The notes under the pieces were generated by a model that was given only the letters and a program-made list of their open reading frames with translations, had not been told where the DNA came from and did not search any database. Below are positions 1-8,202 of a stretch of 64,000 bases of DNA, piece after piece. A program made the translations under genes and the position numbers. The DNA is from Streptomyces sp. GESEQ-35. Lineage in GTDB: Bacteria > Actinomycetota > Actinomycetes > Streptomycetales > Streptomycetaceae. The stretch covers positions 1-64,000 of the forward strand of contig NZ_JAFFSX010000036.1 in NCBI RefSeq assembly GCF_017948485.1. Direction: 5' to 3'. Every line of letters starts with the position of its first letter. Positions within the stretch are counted from its first letter, which is position 1.

Positions 1-146
1 GGGAGGCGGGCCTGCGCCCTCCCGGGGGGGGGGGGGGGGAGGGCGGGGGGGGGGGGGGGGGGGACGGCGGGGGCGGGCTGCTGGGGGGCGGCCGACGGCG
101 GCTGCTGGGGGCCGGGCAGAGGCGCGGGAGCGGCGGGGGGGGGGGG
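1..146. other. Poly-G low-complexity tract, probable sequence error zone
   Basis: Almost unbroken G runs at 28-60 and at 135-146 lie in the coding part of the truncated gene. The reading frame cannot be trusted across them. They could be true Pro-rich coding DNA or a homopolymer artefact. Confidence 0.6.
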
Positions 147-909
147 CGCCCGCCGCACGGGCGGCCGCCGCCTTTCCGGCACCGAAACCGGGGGCTCCCG
201 GGGCGGCGGCAGGACCACCGGCCGCGGCCGCACCGCCCGCGGTCGATCCGGCCGTGCTCCCGCTCTGCGCCCCCGCTCCCCTGGTCTGCTGGGGTGTGCG
301 CGGGGAGAGCGCGCGGAATTTCATCGTGCCCTCGTTGGTGCCCTCGTCACTGCCGGAGTCGGCGGACGCGGCCGCCCGGCCCGGCCCGGCCGTCGGCCGG
401 CGGAAGAGGAACGTGTTGCCCGAGTCGACGTCGTCCGACTCCGCGGGCGGGATGGACGCCGTACCGTCCGTGCGGGCGGACTGGCCGTCCGGCTGGGCCG
501 GCAGCTCGGCGGACGCCCTCGGGTCGGCGCCCTGCGCGGCCCCCCAGGAGACGCGGTGGTCCTGGTCGCCGCCGAAGCCGGACTGCCGGGAGCGGTCGGC
601 GCCCCACGCGGACGCGGGCTCGGGCCGGCTGCCGTGCTGGGCCTCGGCCGGGCTGGGGCCGCCTGCCGAACCCGGCGTGTTCGCCGGGTCCTCGTCGAAG
701 AAGTGCGGGCCCGTCTCCTCGACCTGCACCGGAGCCGGGCCGGCGCCGGGCGGCGGGGCGAGCGGCTCGCCGTCCGTCGGGGCCGGGCGGCTGGTGCCCG
801 GTACCCAGGCAGCACCGTTCCAGTACCGGACATATCCGGGAATGGAGGGGTCCGGGTAATAGCCCTCGCGGGGCCTGTCGTCACCTGGGGCCGGGGTTGG
901 GGCGCTCAT
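1..909 (-). CDS. DUF2510 / RDD-type membrane protein, N-terminal part, cut by window edge
   Basis: The reading frame starts at the ATG at 909 and runs off the left edge, so the stop and probably the membrane domain are missing. The first 40 residues contain a DUF2510-like motif (GYYPDP...YVRYWNGAAWV), which in actinomycetes often sits at the N-terminus of RDD-family or other integral membrane proteins. The rest is a long Pro/Gly/Ala/Ser-rich linker. Frame 0 is good coding down to about position 147. Below that, frame 0 gives Arg-rich sequence, while the frame shifted by one gives a Pro/Gln-rich linker (PGPQQPPSAAPQQPAPAVP) typical of such proteins. The switch falls on a run of twelve G at 135-146, so a homopolymer length error or a real frameshift is likely. 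Assignment to RDD rests on recalled similarity of the N-terminus and is inference. Confidence 0.55.
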   Translation of the reverse strand, partial: MSAPTPAPGDDRPREGYYPDPSIPGYVRYWNGAAWVPGTSRPAPTDGEPLAPPPGAGPAPVQVEETGPHFFDEDPANTPGSAGGPSPAEAQHGSRPEPASAWGADRSRQSGFGGDQDHRVSWGAAQGADPRASAELPAQPDGQSARTDGTASIPPAESDDVDSGNTFLFRRPTAGPGRAAASADSGSDEGTNEGTMKFRALSPRTPQQTRGAGAQSGSTAGSTAGGAAAAGGPAAAPGAPGFGAGKAAAARAAGAPPPRRSRASARPPAAAVGRPPAARPRRPPPPPPRPPPPPPREGAGPPP

Positions 910-1172
910 GTCCGTCGTCCCGTATCTGCTCGGGGGTCGAATAGGGGCCTCCACATCTATCAGACCGGCGCGACAACCACCGCCGGTCCCGTAGGACCCA
1001 CCCCTTTCCGGGCAACCTCGTACACGTACTTCACACGTCCCGGAGGCAAGTAGCTCCGGGGGCGAAAAAACTTGTGCGAACCCGCGTAATGGTTCCGGCC
1101 TCTCCGCTCTCTCCACTCGTACGGGCCCACGCCAGGGCCCACGAGAGCGACACCAGAGAGGAAACGCGCCAT
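910..1172. promoter_or_regulatory. Divergent intergenic region before ssgG
   Basis: About 260 bp separate two divergent genes and should hold both promoters. A small GGGCCC-N6-GGGCCC inverted repeat sits about 30-50 bp upstream of the ssgG start. A purine-rich GAGAGGAAA precedes the ATG. I see no recognisable operator. Confidence 0.4.
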
Positions 1173-1583
1173 ATGTACAGCGTGGTAGAGCGGGAGCTCG
1201 AACTGAAGCTGATCCTGTCGCCGGAGCGGAGCATCCCGGTCCCGGCCCGGCTCAGCTTCCGCAGCGACGACCCGTACGCCGTCCACATCTCCTTCCACAT
1301 CAACTCCGATTCCCCGGTGCACTGGACCTTCGCCCGCAGCCTGCTGGTCGAGGGCGTGTTCCGGCCCTGCGGGCAGGGGGACGTGCGGGTGTGGCCGACC
1401 AAGGCCGAGGGCCGCAGCGTCGTCCTGATGGCGCTGAGTTCACCCGACGGAGACGCCCTGCTCCAGGCCCCGGCGGCCCAGGTGTCGGCCTGGCTGGAGC
1501 GCACGCTGCGGGTGGTGCCCCCGGGGACTGAGGGCGGGCAGCTGGGGATCGACGACGCGCTCGACCAGCTGCTCGCCCAGTGA
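1173..1583 (+). CDS. ssgG: SsgA-like sporulation/cell division protein, SsgG type
   Basis: The 136-residue product has the size and sequence pattern of SsgA-like proteins (SALPs), for example PVPARLSF, DPYAVHISFH, DVRVWPT and VPPGTE. These proteins occur only in sporulating actinomycetes and guide septum placement, peptidoglycan remodelling and spore wall formation; they act in the cytoplasm with divisome proteins. The ATG at 1173 matches the usual SALP start (MYSVVEREL...); an upstream ATG at 1074 would add about 33 residues unlike the family. The symbol ssgG is inferred from recalled gene order: in S. coelicolor ssgG (SCO2924) lies next to an FAD oxidase and just before hppD, as here. SALP membership is near certain; the paralogue name is less so. 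Confidence 0.88.
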   Translation: MYSVVERELELKLILSPERSIPVPARLSFRSDDPYAVHISFHINSDSPVHWTFARSLLVEGVFRPCGQGDVRVWPTKAEGRSVVLMALSSPDGDALLQAPAAQVSAWLERTLRVVPPGTEGGQLGIDDALDQLLAQ

Positions 1584-1585
1584 GA

Positions 1586-2995
1586 TCAGAACAACTTGCC
1601 CGGGTTCAGGATGCCCAGCGGGTCGAAGACGGCCTTCACACCCCGCTGCATCTCCACCCCCACCGGGCCGATCTCGCGCGCCAGCCACTCCTTCTTCAGG
1701 ACGCCCACGCCGTGTTCGCCGGTGATCGTGCCGCCGAGTTCCAGGCCGAGCGCCATGATCTCGTCGAAGGACTCGCGGGCGCGCCGGGACTCGTCGGGGT
1801 CCTGGGCGTCGAAGCAGACCGTCGGGTGGGTGTTGCCGTCACCGGCGTGGGCGACGACCCCGATGGTGAGCTGGTACTTCTCGGCGATCCGCTCGGTGCC
1901 TTCGAGCATGTCGCCGAGCCGCGACCGGGGCACGCACACGTCGTCGATCATCGTCGTGCCCTTGACCGCCTCCAGCGCGGTCAGCGACAACCGCCGTGCC
2001 TGGAGCAGCAGTTCGGACTCGGCCGCGTCGTCCGCCGGTACGACCTGGGTGGCGCCGGCCGCCTCGCACAGCGCGCCGACGGCGGCGAGGTCGGCGGCGG
2101 GGTCCGAGGTGTCGAAGGCCGCCAGCAGCAGCGCCTCCGTCGACTCGGGCAGTCCCATGTGCGCCATGTCGTTGACGGCCTTCACCGTCGTACGGTCCAT
2201 CAGTTCGAGGAGGGACGGCACGTGTCCGCCCGCCATGATCCGGCACACCGCGTCGCACGCGGCGGCCCCGGACGCGAACTCGGCGGCCAGCACCAGCTGC
2301 TGCGGCGGCTGCGGCTTCAGCGCCAGAGTCGCGCGTACGACGATGCCGAGTGAGCCCTCCGACCCCACGAACAGGCGGGTCATGTCGTACCCGGCGACGC
2401 CCTTCGCCGTACGGCGGCCGGTGGTCATGAGCCGCCCGTCGGCCAGGACGACGTCCAGGCCGAGGACGTACTCGGCGGTGACCCCGTACTTCACACAGCA
2501 CAGGCCGCCCGACGCCGTGCCGATGTTGCCGCCGATCGTGCACATCTCCCAGCTGGAGGGGTCGGGCGGGTAGTACAGACCGTGTTCGCCCACCGCGCGG
2601 GACAGGGCGGCGTTGATGACGCCGGGTTCGACGACGGCGATGCGGTCGACCGGGTTGATCTCGAGGATCCGGTCCATCTTGGTGAGGGACAGCGCGATGC
2701 AGCCGTCGGAGGCGTTCGCCGCGCCCGACAGGCCGGTGCGGGCGCCCTGCGGGACGACCGGGACGCGCAGTTCGGTGGCGATGCGCATGACGTGCTGCAC
2801 CTCTTCGACCGTGCGCGGCAGTACGACCACTGCGGGGGCGCCGGCCGGACAGAAGCTGGCCATGTCGTTGGCGTAGGAGGCCGTGACGTCGGGGTCGGTG
2901 AGGACGGCCTCGGCGGGCAGGCCGCTGAGCAGACGGTCGACGAGGTTGCCGGTCGCTGCGGTGTCTTCATCACGAGGCGCTTCGATACGGCTCAT
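1586..2995 (-). CDS. FAD-binding oxidase, glycolate oxidase GlcD / D-lactate dehydrogenase type
   Basis: The 469-residue product belongs to the FAD-linked (PCMH-type, FAD_binding_4 plus FAD-oxidase C) family. The FAD-binding half shows PQGARTGLSGAANAS and a GGNIGTASGG stretch; the C-terminal half has GEHGVG, the conserved His-Gly-Val-Gly of the GlcD/Dld branch. Such enzymes oxidise 2-hydroxy acids such as glycolate or D-lactate to the keto acid; the exact substrate cannot be read from sequence. The ATG at 2995 gives MSRIEAPRDEDT. The frame is open much further upstream, but those residues are Arg/Pro-rich shadow translation overlapping the divergent TPR gene. The stop lies 2 bp from the end of ssgG, so the two genes converge. 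Confidence 0.85.
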   Translation of the reverse strand: MSRIEAPRDEDTAATGNLVDRLLSGLPAEAVLTDPDVTASYANDMASFCPAGAPAVVVLPRTVEEVQHVMRIATELRVPVVPQGARTGLSGAANASDGCIALSLTKMDRILEINPVDRIAVVEPGVINAALSRAVGEHGLYYPPDPSSWEMCTIGGNIGTASGGLCCVKYGVTAEYVLGLDVVLADGRLMTTGRRTAKGVAGYDMTRLFVGSEGSLGIVVRATLALKPQPPQQLVLAAEFASGAAACDAVCRIMAGGHVPSLLELMDRTTVKAVNDMAHMGLPESTEALLLAAFDTSDPAADLAAVGALCEAAGATQVVPADDAAESELLLQARRLSLTALEAVKGTTMIDDVCVPRSRLGDMLEGTERIAEKYQLTIGVVAHAGDGNTHPTVCFDAQDPDESRRARESFDEIMALGLELGGTITGEHGVGVLKKEWLAREIGPVGVEMQRGVKAVFDPLGILNPGKLF

Positions 2996-3093
2996 GATCA
3001 CAGCGTCGCACTCACGGCCATCGGTGTGAACCCCGTCCGCACACCGCTTCGGGTACGGGAATGTGGTCGTCGTATCGACGCACAGTGATCGCC

Positions 3094-4512
3094 ATGGAGA
3101 ACCACGAGGAAGCGCCGGACAAGGTGCGTAGGCCTGTTGCCCGGAGGGTGCTGATCGCGGCGGTCGCCGGGGCTGCCGTACTCGGCGGACTGCTGGTGCT
3201 GCTGCCCTGGGAACGGCCGGACTCGCGGGCGTCCGTCGCGGCGCCGGGGGCGCAGGCGCTGGCGGCGGTCGGGGCCGGGGTGCCGGCCGCGCTGCCCGAC
3301 CTCGCGGCGCTGATCGGCGAGCGCGAGGCCAGGGTGCGTGCTCATCCCCAGGACGCGCGGTCATGGGCGGTGCTCGGGACGGCGTACGTCGAACAGGGAC
3401 GGCGGGTCGCGGAGCCGTCGTACTATCCGCGGGCCGAGCAGGCGCTGCGCACGGCGCTGCGCACGCGGGTGAAGGGGACCGTGGCGCGAGCGGAGGCGCT
3501 GACCGGGATGGCGGTGCTGGCGAACGCTCGGCGCGACTTCCGGACGGCGCGGAAGTGGGGGCAGGACGCGCTGAAGCTGGACGCGAAGCGCTGGACGACG
3601 TATCCGGTGCTCATCGACGCGTACACCGGGCTGGGTGACCACAAGGCCGCCAAGCGGGCCCTGGACCGGCTGCTGGAGCTGCACTCCGGTCCCGCCGTGC
3701 TCGCGCGGGCCGCGGCCGTCTACCGCGACCACGGCTGGCGCGAGGACGCGGCGGCCTCGCTCACCGACGCGGCGGCCGGCGCCGAGGCACCCGCCGAGAA
3801 GGCCGCGTATCTGGAGCGGACCGGGCAGCTGGCCTTCGAGCGCGGGGATCTGGAGGTCGCGCTGCGGCACTTCCAGGAGGCGGTCCGTATCGACCCCGAC
3901 CAGCGGGGAGCGCAGGCCGGGCAGGGGCGGGCGCTGGCGGGGCTGGGGCGGACGTCGGAGGCCCTGAACGCGTACCGGGTGGCGCTCGCCAAGCAGCCGT
4001 TGCCTCAGTACGCCCTGGAACTGGGCGAGTTGTACGAGTCGCTGGGGCTCGACCAGGCCGCGCGCGTGCAGTACGACCTGCTGCGGGAGCGGGTACGCGG
4101 CGCCGCGGCGGGCGGGGCCGACGAGGAGCTGATCCTCGGGCAGTTCGAGGCCGACCACGGGGATCCGGAGGCGGCGGTACGGCGACTGCGTGCCGAGTGG
4201 CAGCGCCAGCCGGGGATCGCCGTGGCCGACGCGCTGGGGTGGGCGCTGCACCGGGCCGGGCACAACGAGGAGGCGCTGAAGTTCGCGGTACGGGCGACGG
4301 ACAAGGAACACGGGGGTGGGGTCCGCAGCGCGCTGTACGTGTATCACCGGGGCATGATCGAGGGCGAGTCGGAGCTGTACGGGCCCGCCCGGCGGCACCT
4401 TCAGGAGGCGCTGCGGATCAACCCGTACTTCTCGCCGTGGGGGGCTCCCTCGGCACGGGAGGCGTTGCGGGGGCTCGGCGACCCGCCCGCCGACGAGCCC
4501 CCGCCTGCCTAG
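3094..4512 (+). CDS. Membrane-anchored TPR-repeat protein
   Basis: The product is 472 residues. Residues about 19-38 form one membrane segment preceded by Lys/Arg, so the bulk is probably extracytoplasmic. The rest is helical repeat sequence with tetratricopeptide signatures such as AYLERTGQLAFERGDLEVALRHFQEAVRIDP split over residues 245-275, and a last repeat near the C-terminus (ARRHLQEALRINP). TPR proteins are scaffolds; no partner can be named. The start at 3094 (MENHEEAP) was chosen; GTG at 3085 and ATG at 3061 are in frame. No strong ribosome site precedes any of them. It converges with hppD, leaving only 9 bp between the stops, and is divergent from the FAD oxidase. Confidence 0.75.
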   Translation: MENHEEAPDKVRRPVARRVLIAAVAGAAVLGGLLVLLPWERPDSRASVAAPGAQALAAVGAGVPAALPDLAALIGEREARVRAHPQDARSWAVLGTAYVEQGRRVAEPSYYPRAEQALRTALRTRVKGTVARAEALTGMAVLANARRDFRTARKWGQDALKLDAKRWTTYPVLIDAYTGLGDHKAAKRALDRLLELHSGPAVLARAAAVYRDHGWREDAAASLTDAAAGAEAPAEKAAYLERTGQLAFERGDLEVALRHFQEAVRIDPDQRGAQAGQGRALAGLGRTSEALNAYRVALAKQPLPQYALELGELYESLGLDQAARVQYDLLRERVRGAAAGGADEELILGQFEADHGDPEAAVRRLRAEWQRQPGIAVADALGWALHRAGHNEEALKFAVRATDKEHGGGVRSALYVYHRGMIEGESELYGPARRHLQEALRINPYFSPWGAPSAREALRGLGDPPADEPPPA

Positions 4513-4521
4513 TTCTCCTGG

Positions 4522-5676
4522 TTACAGGTTGCCCCGCTGCTCCTGTTCCCTCTCGATCGCCTCGAAGAGGGCCTTGAAGTTGCCCTTGCCGAAGCCCATC
4601 GAGCCGTGGCGCTCGATGATCTCGAAGAAGACGGTCGGGCGGTCCTGGACCGGCTTGGTGAAGATCTGGAGCAGGTAGCCGTCCTCGTCGCGGTCGGCGA
4701 GGATCTTCAGTTCGCGCAGGGTCTCGACGGGGACGCGGGTGTCGCCGACCCACTCGCCGAGGGTGTCGTAGTACGAGTCGGGGGTGTCGAGGAACCGCAC
4801 GCCGGCCGCCCGCATCGTCCGTACCGTCTGGACGATGTCGTTGGTGTTGAGCGCGATGTGCTGGACGCCCGCGCCGCCGTAGAACTCCAGGTACTCGTCG
4901 ATCTGGGACTTCTTCTTGGCGATGGCGGGCTCGTTGATCGGGAACTTGACCTTGCGCGTCCCGTCCGCGACGACCTTCGACATCAGCGCGCTGTACTCGG
5001 TGGCGATGTCGTCGCCCACGAACTCCTTCATGTTCGTGAAGCCCATGACCTTGTTGTAGAAGGCCACCCACTCGTTCATGTGGCCGAGCTCGACGTTGCC
5101 GACGCAGTGGTCGATGGCCTGGAAGGTGCGCTGGGCGGGCGGTTCGACGAGGGGGGCGGCGGGGGTGAAGCCGGGGAGGTACGGGCCGTCGTAGCCCGAC
5201 CGGTCGACCAGGGTGTGCCGGGTCTGGCCGTAGGTGGCGATCGTGGCGAGTACGACCGTGCCGTGCTCGTCCTTCAGCTCGTACGGCTCGGCGATCGAAC
5301 GCGCGCCGTGCTCGACGGCGTACGCGTGGGCCTTGCGGGCGTCCGGGACCTCGATGGCGAGGTCGATGACGCCGTCGCCGTGCTCGGCCACATGCTCGGC
5401 GAGGAAGTGGCCCCAGGTGGAGGCGGGTTTGATCACCGAGGTGAGGACGAAGCGGGCGGAGCCGTTGGTGAGCACGTACGAGGCGGTCTCGCGGCTGCCG
5501 GTCTCCGGTCCGGAGTAGGCGACGAGCTGCATGCCGAAGGCGGTGGAGTAGTAGTGCGCCGCCTGTTTGGCGTTGCCCACGGCGAAGACGACCGCGTCCA
5601 TTCCCTTGACCGGGAAGGGGTCGGCCTGCCGGGCGGTGTCGGGAGTGTGGTCTGTGTTCGCAGAAGATACGGCCAT
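4522..5676 (-). CDS. hppD: 4-hydroxyphenylpyruvate dioxygenase
   Basis: The 384-residue protein is a full-length bacterial HPPD (usual length about 380). It converts 4-hydroxyphenylpyruvate to homogentisate, the second step of tyrosine catabolism, which can also feed ochronotic pigment. The two vicinal-oxygen-chelate halves are visible. The iron ligands expected from the family are present: His in AIDHCVGNVELGHMN, His in GVQHIALNTNDI and Glu in FFEIIER near the C-terminus. The ATG at 5676 (MAVSSANTD) is preceded by GAGG; upstream in-frame residues would not match the family. It is divergent from an Lrp/AsnC regulator, which by position is the likely regulator of tyrosine degradation. Confidence 0.95.
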   Translation of the reverse strand: MAVSSANTDHTPDTARQADPFPVKGMDAVVFAVGNAKQAAHYYSTAFGMQLVAYSGPETGSRETASYVLTNGSARFVLTSVIKPASTWGHFLAEHVAEHGDGVIDLAIEVPDARKAHAYAVEHGARSIAEPYELKDEHGTVVLATIATYGQTRHTLVDRSGYDGPYLPGFTPAAPLVEPPAQRTFQAIDHCVGNVELGHMNEWVAFYNKVMGFTNMKEFVGDDIATEYSALMSKVVADGTRKVKFPINEPAIAKKKSQIDEYLEFYGGAGVQHIALNTNDIVQTVRTMRAAGVRFLDTPDSYYDTLGEWVGDTRVPVETLRELKILADRDEDGYLLQIFTKPVQDRPTVFFEIIERHGSMGFGKGNFKALFEAIEREQEQRGNL

Positions 5677-5706
5677 AGCGGAAGCCTCGCGCTGCCCTGC
5701 AAGGTG

Positions 5707-5720
5707 CGCAATAGTTTGCG
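5707..5720. promoter_or_regulatory. Palindrome CGCAA-TAGT-TTGCG between hppD and lrp
   Basis: A perfect 5-bp inverted repeat (CGCAATAGTTTGCG) lies 31 bp upstream of the hppD start in the 123-bp divergent region. An imperfect partner, TATTCGC-TG-GGCAATA, follows at 5721-5736. Spacing and symmetry suit a dimeric regulator, most simply the adjacent Lrp protein. The link is inferred. Confidence 0.5.
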
Positions 5721-5799
5721 TATTCGCTGGGCAATACGACCAGTGCAGTGCCCGTTTCTGCGGGCCTCCTGTACAGGATGACCACCCGGGAGGGGCCGT

Positions 5800-6270
5800 A
5801 TGGGGATCGATCACCTGGACGGGCGCATCATCGTGCTGCTCGCGCGGGAGCCGCGGATCGGGGTGCTGGAGATGTCCCGCCGGCTGGGGGTCGCCCGGGG
5901 GACGGTGCAGGCGCGGCTCGACCGGCTTCAGTCGAATGGCGTCATCCGGGGGTTCGGCCCCCAGGTGGATTCCGCGGCGCTCGGGTATCCGGTCACGGCG
6001 TTCGCGACGCTACAGATCCGGCAGGGGCAAGGGCCGGACGTACGGGCGCACTTGGCGACCGTGCCGGAGGTGCTGGAGCTGCACACGACCACCGGCACCG
6101 GGGACATGCTGTGCCGGCTCGTGGCCCGGTCCAACGCCGATCTTCAGCGGGTGATCGACCTGGTTGTCGGTTTTGATGGCATCGTCCGGGCCTCCACCGC
6201 GATCGTCATGGAGAACCCCGTTCCGCTGCGGATCATCCCGCTGGTGGAGCAGGCGGCGCTTCACGAGTGA
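5800..6270 (+). CDS. Lrp/AsnC family transcriptional regulator
   Basis: The 156-residue protein has the standard Lrp/AsnC layout: an N-terminal AsnC-type helix-turn-helix (residues about 5-50, ending GVIRGFGPQVD) and a C-terminal RAM/effector domain with the family's LHTTTGTGDMLCRLVARS segment. These proteins form octameric rings and sense amino acids. The ATG at 5800 has a strong GGGAGGGG ribosome site. Its divergence from hppD makes it the probable local regulator of tyrosine or phenylpyruvate catabolism (inference from position and from the palindrome between the genes). Confidence 0.9.
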   Translation: MGIDHLDGRIIVLLAREPRIGVLEMSRRLGVARGTVQARLDRLQSNGVIRGFGPQVDSAALGYPVTAFATLQIRQGQGPDVRAHLATVPEVLELHTTTGTGDMLCRLVARSNADLQRVIDLVVGFDGIVRASTAIVMENPVPLRIIPLVEQAALHE

Positions 6271-6326
6271 CCGAGCGGTCGCAGGGGCCCGGTCGGACGG
6301 GAGTGACCGAGCCTCTGGGGTGACGC

Positions 6327-6974
6327 GTGAACTTCTGGGAGTACCTGGGCAACCGGCATCAGCAGTTGCTCGCGGACGCCTATCAACACGCGAGTGCCGT
6401 CTTCCAGTGCATGGTCGTGGCGACCCTGCTCGGCGTTCTGATCGGCATCGTGACCTATCGGAGCGAATGGGCCGGAAGTCTCGCCACCACGACCACCTCG
6501 ACCATTCTGACCATCCCGTCGCTCGCCATGATCGGTCTGCTCATCCCGATCGTCGGTCTTGGCGTGCCGCCCACGGTGATCGCGCTGACCCTGTACGGGC
6601 TGCTGCCGATCGTGCGCAACTCGATCGTGGGGCTGCGCGGGGTCGATCCGACGCTGGTGGACGCGGCCACGGGCATCGGGATGTCCCGGGTGATGCGGCT
6701 GGTGCGGATCGAGCTGCCGCTGGCCTGGCCGCCGATCCTGACCGGCATCCGGGTCTCGACGCAGATGCTGATGGGCATCGCGGCGATCGCCGCCTACGCC
6801 TCCGGACCCGGCCTCGGCAACGTGATCTTCCGCGGCCTCGCCTCGCTGGGCAGCAAGAACGCGCTCAACCAGGTGCTCGCGGGCACGCTCGGGATCATCA
6901 TCCTGGCGCTGCTGTTCGACGCCGCGTACGTCCTGATCGGACGGCTGACCATTCCCAGGGGGATCCGTGCCTGA
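6327..6974 (+). CDS. ABC transporter permease, glycine betaine/choline (OpuCB-like)
   Basis: The 215-residue membrane protein has about five to six hydrophobic segments and the QAT-family permease loop (residues about 110-135: DAATGIGMSRVMRLVRIELP), the EAA-type contact with the ATPase. Its size fits OpuCB/OpuBB. Quaternary-amine ABC importers bring in glycine betaine, choline or related osmoprotectants. GTG at 6327 starts the ORF. Its end overlaps the ATPase gene by 8 bp, and the four genes to 10030 form one operon. Confidence 0.88.
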   Translation: MNFWEYLGNRHQQLLADAYQHASAVFQCMVVATLLGVLIGIVTYRSEWAGSLATTTTSTILTIPSLAMIGLLIPIVGLGVPPTVIALTLYGLLPIVRNSIVGLRGVDPTLVDAATGIGMSRVMRLVRIELPLAWPPILTGIRVSTQMLMGIAAIAAYASGPGLGNVIFRGLASLGSKNALNQVLAGTLGIIILALLFDAAYVLIGRLTIPRGIRA

Positions 6975-8202
6975 GACAGCGACCTCCGGTGCCTCCATCG
7001 AGCTGGAGAACCTCACCAAACGGTATGCGGGGACCCCACAGCCGGCCGTCGAGAACGTCAACATGGAGATCCAGGCGGGCGAGATCGTCATCTTCGTCGG
7101 CCCTTCGGGGTGCGGGAAGTCCACGACGCTCAAAATGATCAACCGGCTGATCGAACCGACCGGCGGCCGTATCCGCATCAACGGCGAGGACGTCACCGAC
7201 ATGGACCCGGTGAAGCTGCGCCGCAACGTCGGGTACGCGATCCAGGCGTCCGGTCTCTTCCCGCACATGACGGTCGCCCAGAATATCTCGCTGGTGCCGA
7301 AGATGATCGGCTGGCCGAAGGCGCGGATCAGATCGCGGGTGGAGGAGATGCTGGACCTCGTCGGGCTCGACCCGGGCGAGTTCCACGGCCGCTATCCGCG
7401 CCAGCTGTCCGGCGGTCAGCAGCAACGCGTGGGCGTGGCACGGGCGCTGGCCGCCGATCCGCCCGTACTCCTGATGGACGAGCCGTTCGGTGCGGTCGAC
7501 CCGATCACCCGCGATCACCTCCAGGACGAGCTGATCAGGCTCCAGCACGAGCTGCACAAGACGATCGTCTTCGTCACCCATGACTTCGACGAGGCGATCA
7601 AGCTGGGTGATCGCATCGCCGTATTGCGCGAACGGTCCCACATCGCTCAGTTCGACACCCCGGAGGCGATCCTCACCAACCCGGCCGACGACTTCGTCTC
7701 CGGGTTCGTCGGGGCCGGGGCGGCGCTGAAGCGGCTCAACCTCACCCGCGTCCGGGATGTGGAGATCACCGACTATCCGACGGTCACCGTCGACGACCCG
7801 CTCCAGCAGATCTTCAACAAGCTCCGCGCCAGCGGCACGAACGAGATCCTGCTGCTCGACAAGCACCGACGGCCGTACAAGTGGCTCCGGCGCGGCGACA
7901 TGATGCGCGCCAAGGGCTCGCTGGCCCGCGCGGGCACGCTCGTGCACGACACGGTGACCCGGGACGCGACCCTCCGCGACGCGCTGGAGGCGGTCCTCAC
8001 CGACAACGCGGGGCGGGTCGCGGTGACCGGGCGGCGCGGTGAGTACACGGGCGTGGTCGACATGGAGACGCTGATGAACTCCGTGCACGAGCTGCTGGAG
8101 GCCGACCGGCTCGACGCCATGGAGCACCAGCACGAACTGGAGGAGCTGCGGGCCCAGCAGACCCATGCCGAGCAGGAGGGCGTCGGAGGGGAGAAGGCGT
8201 GA
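6967..8202 (+). CDS. ABC transporter ATP-binding protein with CBS domains, glycine betaine/choline (OpuCA-like)
   Basis: The 411-residue protein has Walker A GPSGCGKST (residues about 44-52), signature LSGGQQQR, Walker B LLMDEPFGAVD and the H-loop TH in VFVTHDFDEA. After the ATPase domain come about 120 residues with a CBS-domain pair pattern (YPTVTVDDPLQQIFNKL, then GRVAVTGRRGEYTGVVDMET), as in OpuCA, where CBS domains sense ionic strength or a nucleotide signal. The C-terminal tail is charged, with many Glu and His. It starts at GTG 6967 inside the end of the first permease gene and overlaps the second permease by 4 bp. Confidence 0.92.
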   Translation: MPETATSGASIELENLTKRYAGTPQPAVENVNMEIQAGEIVIFVGPSGCGKSTTLKMINRLIEPTGGRIRINGEDVTDMDPVKLRRNVGYAIQASGLFPHMTVAQNISLVPKMIGWPKARIRSRVEEMLDLVGLDPGEFHGRYPRQLSGGQQQRVGVARALAADPPVLLMDEPFGAVDPITRDHLQDELIRLQHELHKTIVFVTHDFDEAIKLGDRIAVLRERSHIAQFDTPEAILTNPADDFVSGFVGAGAALKRLNLTRVRDVEITDYPTVTVDDPLQQIFNKLRASGTNEILLLDKHRRPYKWLRRGDMMRAKGSLARAGTLVHDTVTRDATLRDALEAVLTDNAGRVAVTGRRGEYTGVVDMETLMNSVHELLEADRLDAMEHQHELEELRAQQTHAEQEGVGGEKA

